DNA from: an uncultured Gemmiger sp.
GTDB lineage: Bacteria; Bacillota; Clostridia; Oscillospirales; Ruminococcaceae
Direction: 5' to 3'
Length of the DNA: 64,000 nt
NCBI GenBank assembly: GCA_934502625.1
Contig: CAKSUQ010000007.1
Span: 27,338 to 91,337 of the forward strand
Shown here: positions 16,561 through 24,836 of the stretch, in pieces
Position numbering within the stretch: the stretch's first letter is position 1
Layout: the number at the start of each line of letters is the position of its first letter
Notes under the pieces: model-generated
What the model saw: only the letters and a program-made list of their open reading frames with translations
What the model was told of the DNA's origin: nothing
Database searches by the model: none
Program-made: the position numbers and the translations under genes

Positions 16561-16613
16561 GTGTAGGGGCGGATGTTCGCATCCGCCCGCGGGTCGATGC
16601 AAGCATCGACCCC
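16561..16613. repeat. Double palindrome, TAGGGGCGGAT family
   Basis: Two perfect hairpins in tandem: GGGCGGATG-TTCG-CATCCGCCC (16567-16588) and GGGTCGATGC-AA-GCATCGACCC (16591-16612). It lies between the convergent antiporter and udk genes. Confidence 0.75.
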
Positions 16614-16625
16614 TGCAAAACAGGA

Positions 16626-17255
16626 TTATTCCGCCTCTACGGCGTGCAGATGATTATCCACCCACTTGATCAGCAGCTCCAGCGCCACCAGGTTGTGCCC
16701 GCCCTCGGGGACGATCAGGTCGGCCTTGCGCTTGCTCGGCTCGACGAACTGCTCGTGCATCGGCTTGACGGTGGTCAGGTACTGGTTGACAACGCTGTCC
16801 AGCGTGCGCCCGCGCTCCTTGACGTCGCGGACGATGCGGCGCAGGATGCGCACATCGGCGTCGGTGTCCACAAAGACCTTCATGTCCATTAAGTCGCACA
16901 GCTCGGGAGAGTCAAAGATCAGGATCCCCTCCACGATAATGACCGGCGCGGGCTGCACGGTCACGGTCTTGTCGCTGCGGTTGTGGATGGTGTAGTCGTA
17001 GACCGGCACCTGTACGGGGTGACCCGCGCGCAGCTCCCGCAGGTGGGCGACCATCAGCGGCGTGTCAAAGCTGTCCGGGTGGTCGTAGTTCAGCTTGCAG
17101 CGCTCCTCATAAGGCAGCTCGTCGTGGCGCTTGTAGTAGCTGTCGTGGTTGATGACGCTGACCTCGTTTGCGCCGAAATGGTCGCGCAGCTTCTCAGTCA
17201 GGGTGGTTTTGCCGCTGCCCGTGCCTCCTGCAATGCCGATGATGATAGTCTTCAT
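16626..17255 (-). CDS. udk: Uridine kinase
   Basis: Phosphorylates uridine and cytidine to UMP and CMP in pyrimidine salvage. The protein has 209 residues, the usual length. The Walker A motif GGTGSGKTT is at 10-18. NHDSYYK follows near 37, and VPVYDYTIHNR and VIIVEGIL are the substrate-site and Walker-B-like segments. The second ATG (17255) is preferred to the one at 17261 because AAGGAG stands 8 bases before it. The dCMP deaminase gene ends 12 bases upstream, so the two pyrimidine genes form one unit. Confidence 0.95.
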   Translation of the reverse strand: MKTIIIGIAGGTGSGKTTLTEKLRDHFGANEVSVINHDSYYKRHDELPYEERCKLNYDHPDSFDTPLMVAHLRELRAGHPVQVPVYDYTIHNRSDKTVTVQPAPVIIVEGILIFDSPELCDLMDMKVFVDTDADVRILRRIVRDVKERGRTLDSVVNQYLTTVKPMHEQFVEPSKRKADLIVPEGGHNLVALELLIKWVDNHLHAVEAE

Positions 17256-17267
17256 GTCCATAGCTCC

Positions 17268-17747
17268 TTATACATCCAATTTGATCTCACGCCCGGTGGG
17301 CTTGTATGCGCGGTATTTGACGCCGGTCATGGTGAACATCCGGCGGCTGGCGATGCTGGCGTGGGTGTCGTGGTATTTGTCAGAGAGATAGATCAGCTCC
17401 TTGATGCCGCTCTGGATGATGGCCTTGGCGCACTCGTTGCAGGGGAACAGCGTCACATACATCCGCGAACCGCGCAGATCGTGGTTCGGGCTGTTCAAAA
17501 TGGCATTCAGCTCCGAGTGGCAGACGTACATATATTTTGTGTCAAGGTCGTCACCCTCGCGCTCCCATGGCATCGCATCATCGTCACAGCCGATGGGCAT
17601 GCCGTTGTAGCCCAGCGACAAAATTTTATTCTCCGGGCTGACGATACACGCGCCGACCTGACTGTTGTTGTCCTTCGACCGCATGGCCGAAAGCAGGGCA
17701 ATGCCCATAAAATATTCATCCCAGCTGATGTAATCTTGCCGTTTCAT
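17268..17747 (-). CDS. dCMP deaminase family protein (ComEB-like)
   Basis: A zinc-dependent cytidine/deoxycytidylate deaminase of 159 residues. The active site is visible as His77-Ser-Glu79 and Pro-Cys103-x-x-Cys106, with an early R-S-K-D-x-x-x-Q-V-G-A segment and the GYNGMP substrate loop typical of dCMP deaminases. The reaction is dCMP to dUMP, feeding thymidylate synthesis. It lies 12 bases upstream of udk on the same strand. Confidence 0.93.
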   Translation of the reverse strand: MKRQDYISWDEYFMGIALLSAMRSKDNNSQVGACIVSPENKILSLGYNGMPIGCDDDAMPWEREGDDLDTKYMYVCHSELNAILNSPNHDLRGSRMYVTLFPCNECAKAIIQSGIKELIYLSDKYHDTHASIASRRMFTMTGVKYRAYKPTGREIKLDV

Positions 17748-17776
17748 AGGTACACCGTCCTTTATTTTTTATTCTA

Positions 17777-18052
17777 TTATACTGTGCTGTGGTGCGCCGC
17801 GCAAGATGCTGTCTGCAAATATTTGCGCCGTGTGGCCTCACCGCCGCGCAGGTGTCGCTCGGCCTTGTTTTTCTGTACAACGGCCTGCACCTCCGCCCAA
17901 AGGCCGGGGTTCTGGCGGCGCAGCCGGTGCTGATCCTTCCAGATCGTCGATTTGCTCACGCCGAACACGGCTGCCGCCGCCCGCACGGTCGCGCCGCTCT
18001 CGACGATGTACCGTCCCACCGCTGCGGCGCGCTCCTCAGGGTCGCCCTTCAT
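17777..18052 (-). CDS. spoIIID: Sporulation transcriptional regulator SpoIIID
   Basis: A small DNA-binding regulator that in Bacillus and Clostridium reshapes mother-cell gene expression after sigma-E. The 91-residue product has the helix-turn-helix FGVSKSTIWKD (about 30-40) and the signature ERHLRGGEATRRKY (about 65-78), very close to known SpoIIID. The ATG at 18052 has GGAGG 7 bases before it; an upstream ATG at 18085 has none and overlaps a 26-bp dyad. The C-terminus runs to TASCAAHHSTV and is not conserved. Its presence implies sporulation capacity or a recent sporulating ancestor. Confidence 0.93.
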   Translation of the reverse strand: MKGDPEERAAAVGRYIVESGATVRAAAAVFGVSKSTIWKDQHRLRRQNPGLWAEVQAVVQKNKAERHLRGGEATRRKYLQTASCAAHHSTV

Positions 18053-18067
18053 AGCCTGACCTCCTCG

Positions 18068-18093
18068 CATAGAATTTTCTGTCAAATCCTATG
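18068..18093. promoter_or_regulatory. 26-bp dyad upstream of spoIIID
   Basis: CATAG and CTATG flank two further pairing arms (AATTT/AAAT-type), giving near-perfect dyad symmetry directly before the spoIIID ribosome-binding site. It may be an operator or an mRNA hairpin that occludes the site. Confidence 0.4.
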
Positions 18094-18113
18094 TGAAGAG
18101 GCGGCGGAGTATG

Positions 18114-19991
18114 CTACTTTACTTTATACACCCTGCACCCATTATTCTCATACCAAACCGGGTACCGCTCGGCATACCATTCCTCGTCCGCGTCGCTGAA
18201 TTTGCCGTAGACCGAGGAATCAAACAAAACATACGCAACGCCCCAGCCGGTCAGCACGCTCTCGTCGGGGCGCTCGTACAGGGTGACCATGGCGTTGTAC
18301 TCGGCCGAATAGTCCATGCCGTGATAGTAGACAAAGCTGCCCGACCCGCACAGAATGCGCCGCCCGGCCAGCGCAAAGACCGGCGTAAGATGGCTGTCGC
18401 TCGTCAAAAACAGCGCACCGCTCTCGGCGTTTTCATCAATATACGCCGCCAGCGCAATATCGTCGGCGCTCCACTGCCAGTAATCACTGAAGATCTCCCG
18501 CCCGACGGTCAGCACACTGCCAAACATGGCGGCAAAGCAGCACGCCGCCAGCCCCAGCGCCCGCCACGGCAGCGCGCGAATCTTCGCAAACAGGTCGACC
18601 AGCAGCTGTGCCACCAGAATGCAGCCCAGCATATGCCAGACGTAGAGCAATTTGTTGTTATCGTAGTTGTTCGGCTGAAAGACGACGAACTCTGCCAGCG
18701 CCAGTATCGCCAGCCCGCCGCCGTACAGCCACCGCTGCTTGCGGCTTGCGTGGACAAACGCCGGGATCAGCAAGAGATACACAAGGCCGATGTTTTTGAT
18801 ATAGAACCAGAAATAGTTGTCCTTCAGCGTGCCGTCGTCCTGCCCGTTGATCCAGTTGAAGTGCAGCCGCAGCATATGCTGGCCGTCGAGGCTCTGCGCC
18901 AGCACGGTGGGCAGCATCTGGAAAAGCCACGCCGCACCGCAGACTGCCGCCAGCCCCAGCCACGGCAGCAGCGTTTCGCGCCGCACACCCTGTGCCAGCG
19001 TGTAGACGCCGCCCACCAAGCAGAGCAGTGCCAGCGCCAGCGCACTGTGGGTATGCAGCAGCGGCAGGGGCAGCACGAGCGCTGCCAGCCACGGCCAAAG
19101 GCGGCGCTCGCCCTCATAACAGAACCGCCACAAGAGATAGAGGGCGGGCAGCAGTACGCACCAGCCGAACAGCGTCGCCCGCTGGGGGAGCATCAGATCG
19201 ACGATGGGGTTGACCCACTCGATATTCTCGGTCACGTAGTTCGTCGGCGTCGTGTAAAAGCCGGTAAAAATGCCGCCGAACGCCTCCGCCGAGCCGAGAA
19301 AATACACAAATCCGAACCCGCTGCCCATAAAGAACAGATAAAACGCCAGACACGCCTTGCCGATGCTGCCCGCCACGCGGCGCGCCAGCTGCCAGAACAT
19401 ACCGTACACCGCCAAAAATGCGGGCAGCATCGGCAGAATGTACGCCGTGCGCAGGTTGGCCCCCAGAACAACGAAAACGCTGGAAACCGTCTCGCACAAA
19501 AACGGATACCCGAACCGATGCGCACCGCCCAGCAGGGGATAGCTGGGCAGAAATTCACCGCTCTGCGCGATATATTTGATGAAGCCGAGGTGCATCGCCA
19601 TGTCACCGTAGCAGCTTTGCCCCGTGTGGTACGCGCCGTCCACCATGTGCAGCACATGGGTGTGCAAAAGATAGAGCGTCACGGCGGCGACGGGCAGCAC
19701 GCACGCCCAGAGCGCCCCGCTGTCGGTGTCCTTCGCCATGCCGCGCAGCCGCGTACCGTGGCACAAAAGCGCCCCGCCGATCGCTGCTGCCCCCGCCGCG
19801 CCCAGCAGCACGGCGGGCATCGTGAAGCCGAGCACCAGCGCGAACGCCGCAGGCAGCACGGCCAATAGCGAGACGCCGAACCCGCAGCCCAGCGGTACAA
19901 TGACCGCCGCTGAGCCGTCCGACACCGCCCGCCGCGCCAGCAGCAGGCCAACATATAAAAATAGGGCTAGATAGAGAATAGAAACGAACAT
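18114..19991 (-). CDS. Putative GT-C-fold membrane glycosyltransferase
   Basis: A 625-residue polytopic membrane protein with about 12-13 hydrophobic segments and a soluble C-terminal part (from about 515). An acidic CYGDMAMHLGFIKY segment after the third to fourth hydrophobic stretch resembles the catalytic extracytoplasmic loop of GT-C enzymes. LPQRATLFGW near residue 260 is also typical of such families. These enzymes transfer sugars from polyprenyl carriers on the outer face of the membrane. The exact family and substrate are unknown to me. It ends 61 bases before the spoIIID start, on the same strand, so the two could be co-transcribed. Confidence 0.7.
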   Translation of the reverse strand: MFVSILYLALFLYVGLLLARRAVSDGSAAVIVPLGCGFGVSLLAVLPAAFALVLGFTMPAVLLGAAGAAAIGGALLCHGTRLRGMAKDTDSGALWACVLPVAAVTLYLLHTHVLHMVDGAYHTGQSCYGDMAMHLGFIKYIAQSGEFLPSYPLLGGAHRFGYPFLCETVSSVFVVLGANLRTAYILPMLPAFLAVYGMFWQLARRVAGSIGKACLAFYLFFMGSGFGFVYFLGSAEAFGGIFTGFYTTPTNYVTENIEWVNPIVDLMLPQRATLFGWCVLLPALYLLWRFCYEGERRLWPWLAALVLPLPLLHTHSALALALLCLVGGVYTLAQGVRRETLLPWLGLAAVCGAAWLFQMLPTVLAQSLDGQHMLRLHFNWINGQDDGTLKDNYFWFYIKNIGLVYLLLIPAFVHASRKQRWLYGGGLAILALAEFVVFQPNNYDNNKLLYVWHMLGCILVAQLLVDLFAKIRALPWRALGLAACCFAAMFGSVLTVGREIFSDYWQWSADDIALAAYIDENAESGALFLTSDSHLTPVFALAGRRILCGSGSFVYYHGMDYSAEYNAMVTLYERPDESVLTGWGVAYVLFDSSVYGKFSDADEEWYAERYPVWYENNGCRVYKVK

Positions 19992-20030
19992 AAATACCTC
20001 ACTCCGATAAAATTGCGCTGGAAAAGCCGG

Positions 20031-20945
20031 TTACACACCTTCCAAATCAAACGGCGGGGTGTATTCCTCCCGCGCACTGCTCTTTTCCTGCATGTAGCCG
20101 TCGGTCAGCCCCAGCCGCACGGCCTCGTCGATGACCTGCCGATATTCGTAGGTCGTGATGCGCCGCCCCAGCCCATGTTCCGCCGCCTTATAAAAAGGTG
20201 TGAACTGGCTCATCAGGCTGGGAATAAATGCAACACCCGTCTGCGCCCGCAGCTCCGCCAGCCGCCGCAGCACGGCCTTGCTGTCCGCCACATGGCCGGG
20301 CAGCGCCAGATGCCGCACGATGACGCCCCTTTGCAGATAGCCGTCCGCATCGTACACCGGCGCGCCGGTCTGCAACAGCATCTGCCGCAGCGCAGCGTCG
20401 GCCACGGCGGGGTAGTCCCGCGCCGCCGAAAGCGCTGCCGCCAGCGCCCCGTCGGCATACTTGTAGTCGGTCAGCCAGACGTCCACATACCCGGCCAGCG
20501 CCTGCACGGCGTCCACCGTCTCGTACCCGCCGGTGTTGTAGACGACGGGAAGGGCGAACCCCTGCGCCCGCGCAGCGTCCAGCGCCTCGACGATCCACGG
20601 CAGGTAGTGTGACGCCGTGACGAGGTTCAGATTTTTTGCGCCGCCGCTTTGCAGGTTCATGAAAATTTCCGCCAGCCGCGCGGCCGTGACAGCCTTGCCG
20701 ACGCTGCCCTGACTGATCGGATAATTTTGACAGTAGCAGCATTTCAGCGTGCAGCCGCTGAAAAACACCGTGCCGCTGCCCGTGGCGGCGCTGGGGTCTC
20801 CGCTCAAACACGGCTCCTCCCAGTGGTGCAGGGCGGCACGGGCGATGCGCAGGGTGTCGTCCGCCCCACAGAAGCCACGCTGCCCGGCGGCGCGGTCAGC
20901 CCTGCAGGCGCGGGGGCACAGGGTACAAGAATGCGGCAGCTGCAT
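20031..20945 (-). CDS. Radical SAM protein, PflA-like (COG1313 type)
   Basis: A 304-residue radical SAM enzyme. The iron-sulfur cluster motif CxxxCxxC is Cys65, Cys69 and Cys72 (GCTLKCCYCQN). An additional N-terminal cysteine set (CTLCPRAC...GFCG) resembles that of PflX/YgiQ-type pyruvate formate-lyase activating enzyme homologues. The family is widespread in anaerobes; its substrate is uncertain. It is divergent from deoD, with about 107 bases between. Confidence 0.9.
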   Translation of the reverse strand: MQLPHSCTLCPRACRADRAAGQRGFCGADDTLRIARAALHHWEEPCLSGDPSAATGSGTVFFSGCTLKCCYCQNYPISQGSVGKAVTAARLAEIFMNLQSGGAKNLNLVTASHYLPWIVEALDAARAQGFALPVVYNTGGYETVDAVQALAGYVDVWLTDYKYADGALAAALSAARDYPAVADAALRQMLLQTGAPVYDADGYLQRGVIVRHLALPGHVADSKAVLRRLAELRAQTGVAFIPSLMSQFTPFYKAAEHGLGRRITTYEYRQVIDEAVRLGLTDGYMQEKSSAREEYTPPFDLEGV

Positions 20946-20983
20946 ACAGCAAAAACCTCTTTCACAAAATTTCTTATTTTAAT

Positions 20984-21014
20984 TTTACCACAAACGGCGA
21001 AAATGTGGTATACT
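20984..21014 (+). promoter_or_regulatory. Promoter of the deoD-cdd unit
   Basis: TATACT (21009-21014) is preceded at 18-19 bases by TTTACC/TTACCA (20984-20990). The deoD start codon is 38 bases further on. Confidence 0.6.
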
Positions 21015-21052
21015 GTACCTACGATTATCTTAAAATAAAGGAGTGTGCTCTT

Positions 21053-21784
21053 ATGTCTACCCCTCATAACCGCGCCGAAAACGGCGCTTTCGCCAAGACC
21101 GTCCTGATGCCTGGCGACCCGCTGCGCGCAAAATTCATCGCCGAGACCTTCCTCGAAAATCCGCAGCTCGTCACCGACGTGCGCGGCATGTACGGCTACA
21201 CCGGCACCTACCAAGGCCGCCCCATCAGCGTCATGGGCAGCGGCATGGGCATGCCGTCCATCGGCATCTATTCCTACGAGCTGTACACCCAGTACGGCGT
21301 CGAGAACATTATCCGCATCGGCTCGGCCGGCTCCTACACCGACAAGGCCAAGCTGTTCGACGTCGTGCTGGCGACCGGCGCGTACTCCGAGAGCAACTAC
21401 GCCGTGACCCAAAGCGGCGACACCGACGACATCCAGACCCCCAGCGCCGAGTTGAACGACGCCCTGCGCGCCAGCGCTAAGGCAGCGGACATCCCGCTGA
21501 TCGAGGGCAATATCCATTCCTCCGACGTCTTCTACCGCCAGCCCAGTGACGCCAAGCCGACCTATTGGGAGAAGCTGCGCGACGAAAAGGGCTGCCTTGC
21601 CGTCGAGATGGAGAGCTTCGCGCTGTTCCACAACGCGAAGGTGCTGGGTAAGCGCGCCGCCTGCCTGCTGACGATCTCGGACAGCTTCGTCTCGCCGGAG
21701 ATCACCACTGCTGAGCAGCGCCAGACCAGTTTCACCGCCATGATGAAGGTGGCGCTGGGCGTCGACGCCTTTTTGGAGAAGTAA
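21053..21784 (+). CDS. deoD: Purine-nucleoside phosphorylase, DeoD type
   Basis: Splits purine nucleosides with phosphate into base and (deoxy)ribose 1-phosphate. The 243-residue length is that of the hexameric trimer-of-dimers class. Motifs: MPGDPLRAKFIAE (phosphate site), GSGMGMPSIGIYSYEL, IIRIGSAGS, and CLAVEMESFALF (ribose site). The catalytic Asp is in TISDSF, where E. coli has SDH. The ATG at 21053 follows AAAGGAG. It is the first gene of the nucleoside salvage locus, and cdd begins one base after its stop codon. Confidence 0.96.
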   Translation: MSTPHNRAENGAFAKTVLMPGDPLRAKFIAETFLENPQLVTDVRGMYGYTGTYQGRPISVMGSGMGMPSIGIYSYELYTQYGVENIIRIGSAGSYTDKAKLFDVVLATGAYSESNYAVTQSGDTDDIQTPSAELNDALRASAKAADIPLIEGNIHSSDVFYRQPSDAKPTYWEKLRDEKGCLAVEMESFALFHNAKVLGKRAACLLTISDSFVSPEITTAEQRQTSFTAMMKVALGVDAFLEK

Positions 21785-21785
21785 C

Positions 21786-22205
21786 ATGGAAAAAGCAGAG
21801 ATTCAAGCCCTGATCCGCGCTGCGTTTGCGGGGCAGAAGTTCGCCTATGTGCCCTACTCCCGCTTTCACGTGGGCGCGGCGCTGCGCGGCAAAAACGGGC
21901 AGGTGTTCAAGGGCTGCAACATCGAGAACGCGGGCTACACCCCCACGAACTGCGCCGAGCGCACCGCCCTGTTCAAGGCGGTCAGCGAGGGCGTGCGCGA
22001 GTTTGACGCCATTGCCATCGTCGGCAGCAAGGTGGGGGAGAAGAACACCCTCGTCACCGGCCCCTGCGGCGTCTGCCGTCAGGCGCTGTATGAGTTTGGC
22101 GGTCCCAAGCTGACCGTCATCATGGCGAAGAGCGAGGACGACTACATCGTCACGACCCTCGGCGACCTGCTGCCCTACGGCTTCGGCCCGGCGAATTTGG
22201 AGTAA
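21786..22205 (+). CDS. cdd: Cytidine deaminase
   Basis: Deaminates cytidine and deoxycytidine to uridine and deoxyuridine. The 139-residue protein is the tetrameric small class. Zinc ligands are Cys56 (in NCAER, with proton shuttle Glu58), Cys94 and Cys97 (PCGVCRQ). GCNIENAGY forms the nucleoside site. It is coupled to deoD, and a BMP-type lipoprotein gene follows after 19 bases. Confidence 0.96.
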   Translation: MEKAEIQALIRAAFAGQKFAYVPYSRFHVGAALRGKNGQVFKGCNIENAGYTPTNCAERTALFKAVSEGVREFDAIAIVGSKVGEKNTLVTGPCGVCRQALYEFGGPKLTVIMAKSEDDYIVTTLGDLLPYGFGPANLE

Positions 22206-22224
22206 CAAGGAGTTCCCTTAACCC

Positions 22225-23385
22225 ATGAAGAAATTCTTATCATTGTTCCTGTCCCTGACGCTGCTGTTGGCGCTGACGGCCTGCAAGACCGCCGAGGCAG
22301 CCAGCGGCGCACAGCAGGAGCAGCGGACTGTGACCGCCCCCACCGACGACGCAACCTTCGTCTACCAGCCGGAGGATCCCACCGTGACCCCGGCGGGCGG
22401 CGAGACCATTGCGCTTGTGACCGGCGCGTCCGGCACTGAGTCGGGCGCGGACGCGATGCTGTGGCAGGGTGTGCAGACCTTCGCCAGCGCCTACGGCTAC
22501 ACGGCCACGACCCAGACGGCGGAGGGCGATTCCTCGGCGGACGCCGAAACCGCCCTGCGCACGGCGGCGGAAAGCGGCGCAAAGCTCGTCATCTGCCGCG
22601 GCGACGCGGCGGCGACGGCGCTGTACCGCATTCAGGAAAACTACCCCGATGTCCACTACCTTTTGTTCGACGACGAGCCGCACAACGACGACTACAGTGC
22701 TTACAAGACGGCGAACCTCGTCCACTGCGTGCTGTTTCAGGAGGAGCAGGCCGGGTATCTGGCAGGCTACGCCGCCGTGATCGACGGCTATACCTCGCTG
22801 GGCTTTGTCGGCGCACGGGAGATCCCCGGCATCGTGCGGTACGGCACGGGCTTTTTGCAGGGCGCGGAGGCCGCCGCCGAGCAGCAGGGCGAGACTGTCA
22901 ACCTGAAATTCTGGTTCGCGGATACCTACGATGAGAACGACGCTGTCACGCAGCGGATGGCCGACTGGTATAACGGCGGCGTGTCGCTGATCTTTGTCAG
23001 CGGCGGCACACTGTACAAGGGCGCTGCGCAGGCGGCCGAGCAGACCGGCGGCAAGGTCATGGCCGGCGACACCAACGTCACAGCGCTGAGCGACAGTATC
23101 CTTGCCAGCGCCGTAAAGTGCTACAACGCCGCCGTACAGCGCCAGCTGTACGAGTTCTTCACGGCAGGCAGCTGGAGCACCCAGAACGCCGGGCAGACCG
23201 AGCGCGTCGGCATCACGAACGCCGAGGTCGCGCTGGAAGGTGATACCTCGTGGCGGCTGGACAGCTTCACCCTCGACGATTACCGCAGCCTGTACGAAGA
23301 CCTGCGCACCAGTGTGAAGCGGGTGGACGCCTACGCCGACATGGAGACCCTGCCCGACACACCCAACGTCACGGTCAGCCGTTGA
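22225..23385 (+). CDS. BMP-family substrate-binding lipoprotein (first copy)
   Basis: An exported nucleoside-binding lipoprotein candidate of 386 residues. The signal sequence MKKFLSLFLSLTLLLALTAC gives lipidated Cys20. The BMP (PnrA-like) fold is indicated by LLFDDEPHNDDYSAYKT, VLFQEEQAGYLAGYAAVIDGY and IVRYGTGFLQGAEAAAEQQG. It is paralogous to the gene at 23530 but lacks the canonical DVGNIDDQSFN start and uses ordinary GC-rich codons. It follows cdd in the same transcript. It may widen substrate range or act as a sensor. Confidence 0.9.
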   Translation: MKKFLSLFLSLTLLLALTACKTAEAASGAQQEQRTVTAPTDDATFVYQPEDPTVTPAGGETIALVTGASGTESGADAMLWQGVQTFASAYGYTATTQTAEGDSSADAETALRTAAESGAKLVICRGDAAATALYRIQENYPDVHYLLFDDEPHNDDYSAYKTANLVHCVLFQEEQAGYLAGYAAVIDGYTSLGFVGAREIPGIVRYGTGFLQGAEAAAEQQGETVNLKFWFADTYDENDAVTQRMADWYNGGVSLIFVSGGTLYKGAAQAAEQTGGKVMAGDTNVTALSDSILASAVKCYNAAVQRQLYEFFTAGSWSTQNAGQTERVGITNAEVALEGDTSWRLDSFTLDDYRSLYEDLRTSVKRVDAYADMETLPDTPNVTVSR

Positions 23386-23435
23386 ACGTAAAGCCTTTGT
23401 TATGCTTTTGTAATGTTTTTTGTGCTGTTTTTTCA

Positions 23436-23464
23436 TTGAACTGGCACGGAAAATGCGGTATACT
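23436..23464 (+). promoter_or_regulatory. Promoter of the second BMP gene
   Basis: TTGAAC (23436-23441) and TATACT (23459-23464) are 17 bases apart. Transcription would start near 23471, directly before a stable hairpin. Confidence 0.8.
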
Positions 23465-23473
23465 GAACGTACT

Positions 23474-23497
23474 ACAGCGGGGAACTCGCCCCGCTGT
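23474..23497 (+). promoter_or_regulatory. 5' leader hairpin of the second BMP mRNA
   Basis: ACAGCGGGG (23474-23482) pairs perfectly with CCCCGCTGT (23489-23497) around AACTCG. It would sit within a few bases of the mRNA 5' end, has no T run, and so is more likely a stabilising cap than a terminator. Confidence 0.65.
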
Positions 23498-23529
23498 GCA
23501 ACTGAAAACAACCTAAGGAGATCAAAACC

Positions 23530-24663
23530 ATGAAAAAGTTTCTCGCTTTTGTAATGGCTGCCAGCATGGCACTCTCTCTGGCTGCTTGCGGCGGTTCTGC
23601 CGCTTCCAGCGCTGCGGAGAGCACCACGACGGAGGCTACCTCTGAGGCCGCTGCTTCCACTTCTGGCAGCAAGACCGATGTCGCTTTCGTCACCGACGTT
23701 GGCAACATCGACGACCAGTCCTTCAACCAGTACACTTGGCAGGGCGTGCAGGATTTCTGCGCTGCCAACAGCCTGAATGCCAACTACTATCGTCCCACTG
23801 AGGACTCCGACGCTGCTCGTCTGGAGCAGATGGACAACGCTGTCAACGATGGCGCTAAGTCCATCGTCGTCGCCGGCTACCTGTTCGGTTCTGCCATCGC
23901 CGAGGCACAGGAGAAGTACCCCGACGTTCAGTTCCTCGCGCTGGATGTTTCCACCGGCGATCTGGGCGACAAGACGCCTGCCTCCAACACCGCGCTGATC
24001 ACCTATAAGGAAGAGCAGGCCGGTTATCTGGCTGGCTACGCCGCTGTTTACGACGGCTACAAGGAGCTGGGCTTCCTGGGCGGCATGGCCGTTCCCGCTG
24101 TTATCCGTTACGGCTACGGCTTCGTGCAGGGCGCTGATGCTGCTGCTAAGGAGCTGGGCGTTGACGATGTCAACATCAAGTACTGGTACTCCGGCGGCTT
24201 CGCTGCTACCGATGAGGTCAAGAACAAGATGGACGGCTGGTACTCTGAGGGTACCGAGGCCGTCTTCGCCTGCGGCGGCCCCGTCTGCCAGAGCTGCGAC
24301 GCTGCTGCGCAGGCCAACGGCGGCAAGATGATTGGCGTTGACGTTGACCAGTCCGGCCAGTTTGACACGGTCATCACCTCCGCTACGAAGGGTCTGGCCG
24401 AGTCCGTCAACGAGGCTCTGACCGACGCTTTGAACAACGGCTGGAAGTTCAGCGAGACCTACTCCGGCAAGGAGACCAAGCTCGGCGCTGCCGAGAACTG
24501 CGTTGGTCTGCCGATGGAGACCTCCAAGTTCGCCAAGTTCACGCAGGAGCAGTATGACTCCATGTACGCTGCCATCGTTGACGGCTCTCTGGCCATCGAC
24601 GACAGCTACGATGCTGACGTGCATCCCGCTACCACCAACGTGAACGTGGATTACCAGAGCTGA
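23530..24663 (+). CDS. BMP-family nucleoside-binding lipoprotein (main copy)
   Basis: The solute receptor of a nucleoside ABC importer, 377 residues. The lipoprotein signal MKKFLAFVMAASMALSLAAC gives Cys20, followed by a Ser/Ala/Thr-rich linker. The mature protein begins with the BMP signature VAFVTDVGNIDDQSFNQ and contains EEQAGYLAGYAAVYDGY and VIRYGYGFVQGADAAAKELG. Codon use (GCT, GTT, TCC rich) is unlike its neighbours and like rpsP and HU here, pointing to high expression. It has its own promoter, leader hairpin and terminator, so it is made in excess over the membrane components. Confidence 0.94.
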   Translation: MKKFLAFVMAASMALSLAACGGSAASSAAESTTTEATSEAAASTSGSKTDVAFVTDVGNIDDQSFNQYTWQGVQDFCAANSLNANYYRPTEDSDAARLEQMDNAVNDGAKSIVVAGYLFGSAIAEAQEKYPDVQFLALDVSTGDLGDKTPASNTALITYKEEQAGYLAGYAAVYDGYKELGFLGGMAVPAVIRYGYGFVQGADAAAKELGVDDVNIKYWYSGGFAATDEVKNKMDGWYSEGTEAVFACGGPVCQSCDAAAQANGGKMIGVDVDQSGQFDTVITSATKGLAESVNEALTDALNNGWKFSETYSGKETKLGAAENCVGLPMETSKFAKFTQEQYDSMYAAIVDGSLAIDDSYDADVHPATTNVNVDYQS

Positions 24664-24688
24664 TTTTAGCTTAAAAGTGCAACTTTTG

Positions 24689-24724
24689 ACCGCCCTGTGC
24701 AGACCGCGCAGGGCGGTTTTTGTG
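24689..24724 (+). terminator. Terminator after the main BMP gene
   Basis: CCGCCCTGTGC from 24690 pairs with GCGCAGGGCGG (ending about 24717), followed by TTTTTGTGG. Confidence 0.85.
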
Positions 24725-24753
24725 GTTTTCGCCGACTTTTTGCGCAGATTCAC

Positions 24754-24782
24754 TTGTACATGGGCGAAATTTTCTGTATAAT
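24754..24782 (+). promoter_or_regulatory. Promoter of the transporter ATPase/permease unit
   Basis: TTGTAC (24754-24759) and a perfect TATAAT (24777-24782) are 17 bases apart, 54 bases before the TTG start. Confidence 0.8.
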
Positions 24783-24836
24783 ATAGAGCAAGAATCTGTG
24801 TACAAGTCTGTACACATCGAAAGGGGCGTGCAACGA

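Noticed and set aside
23386..23530. A purine or other riboswitch before the BMP gene
   Set aside because: The leader is about 60 bases and holds one plain hairpin. No aptamer core is visible.
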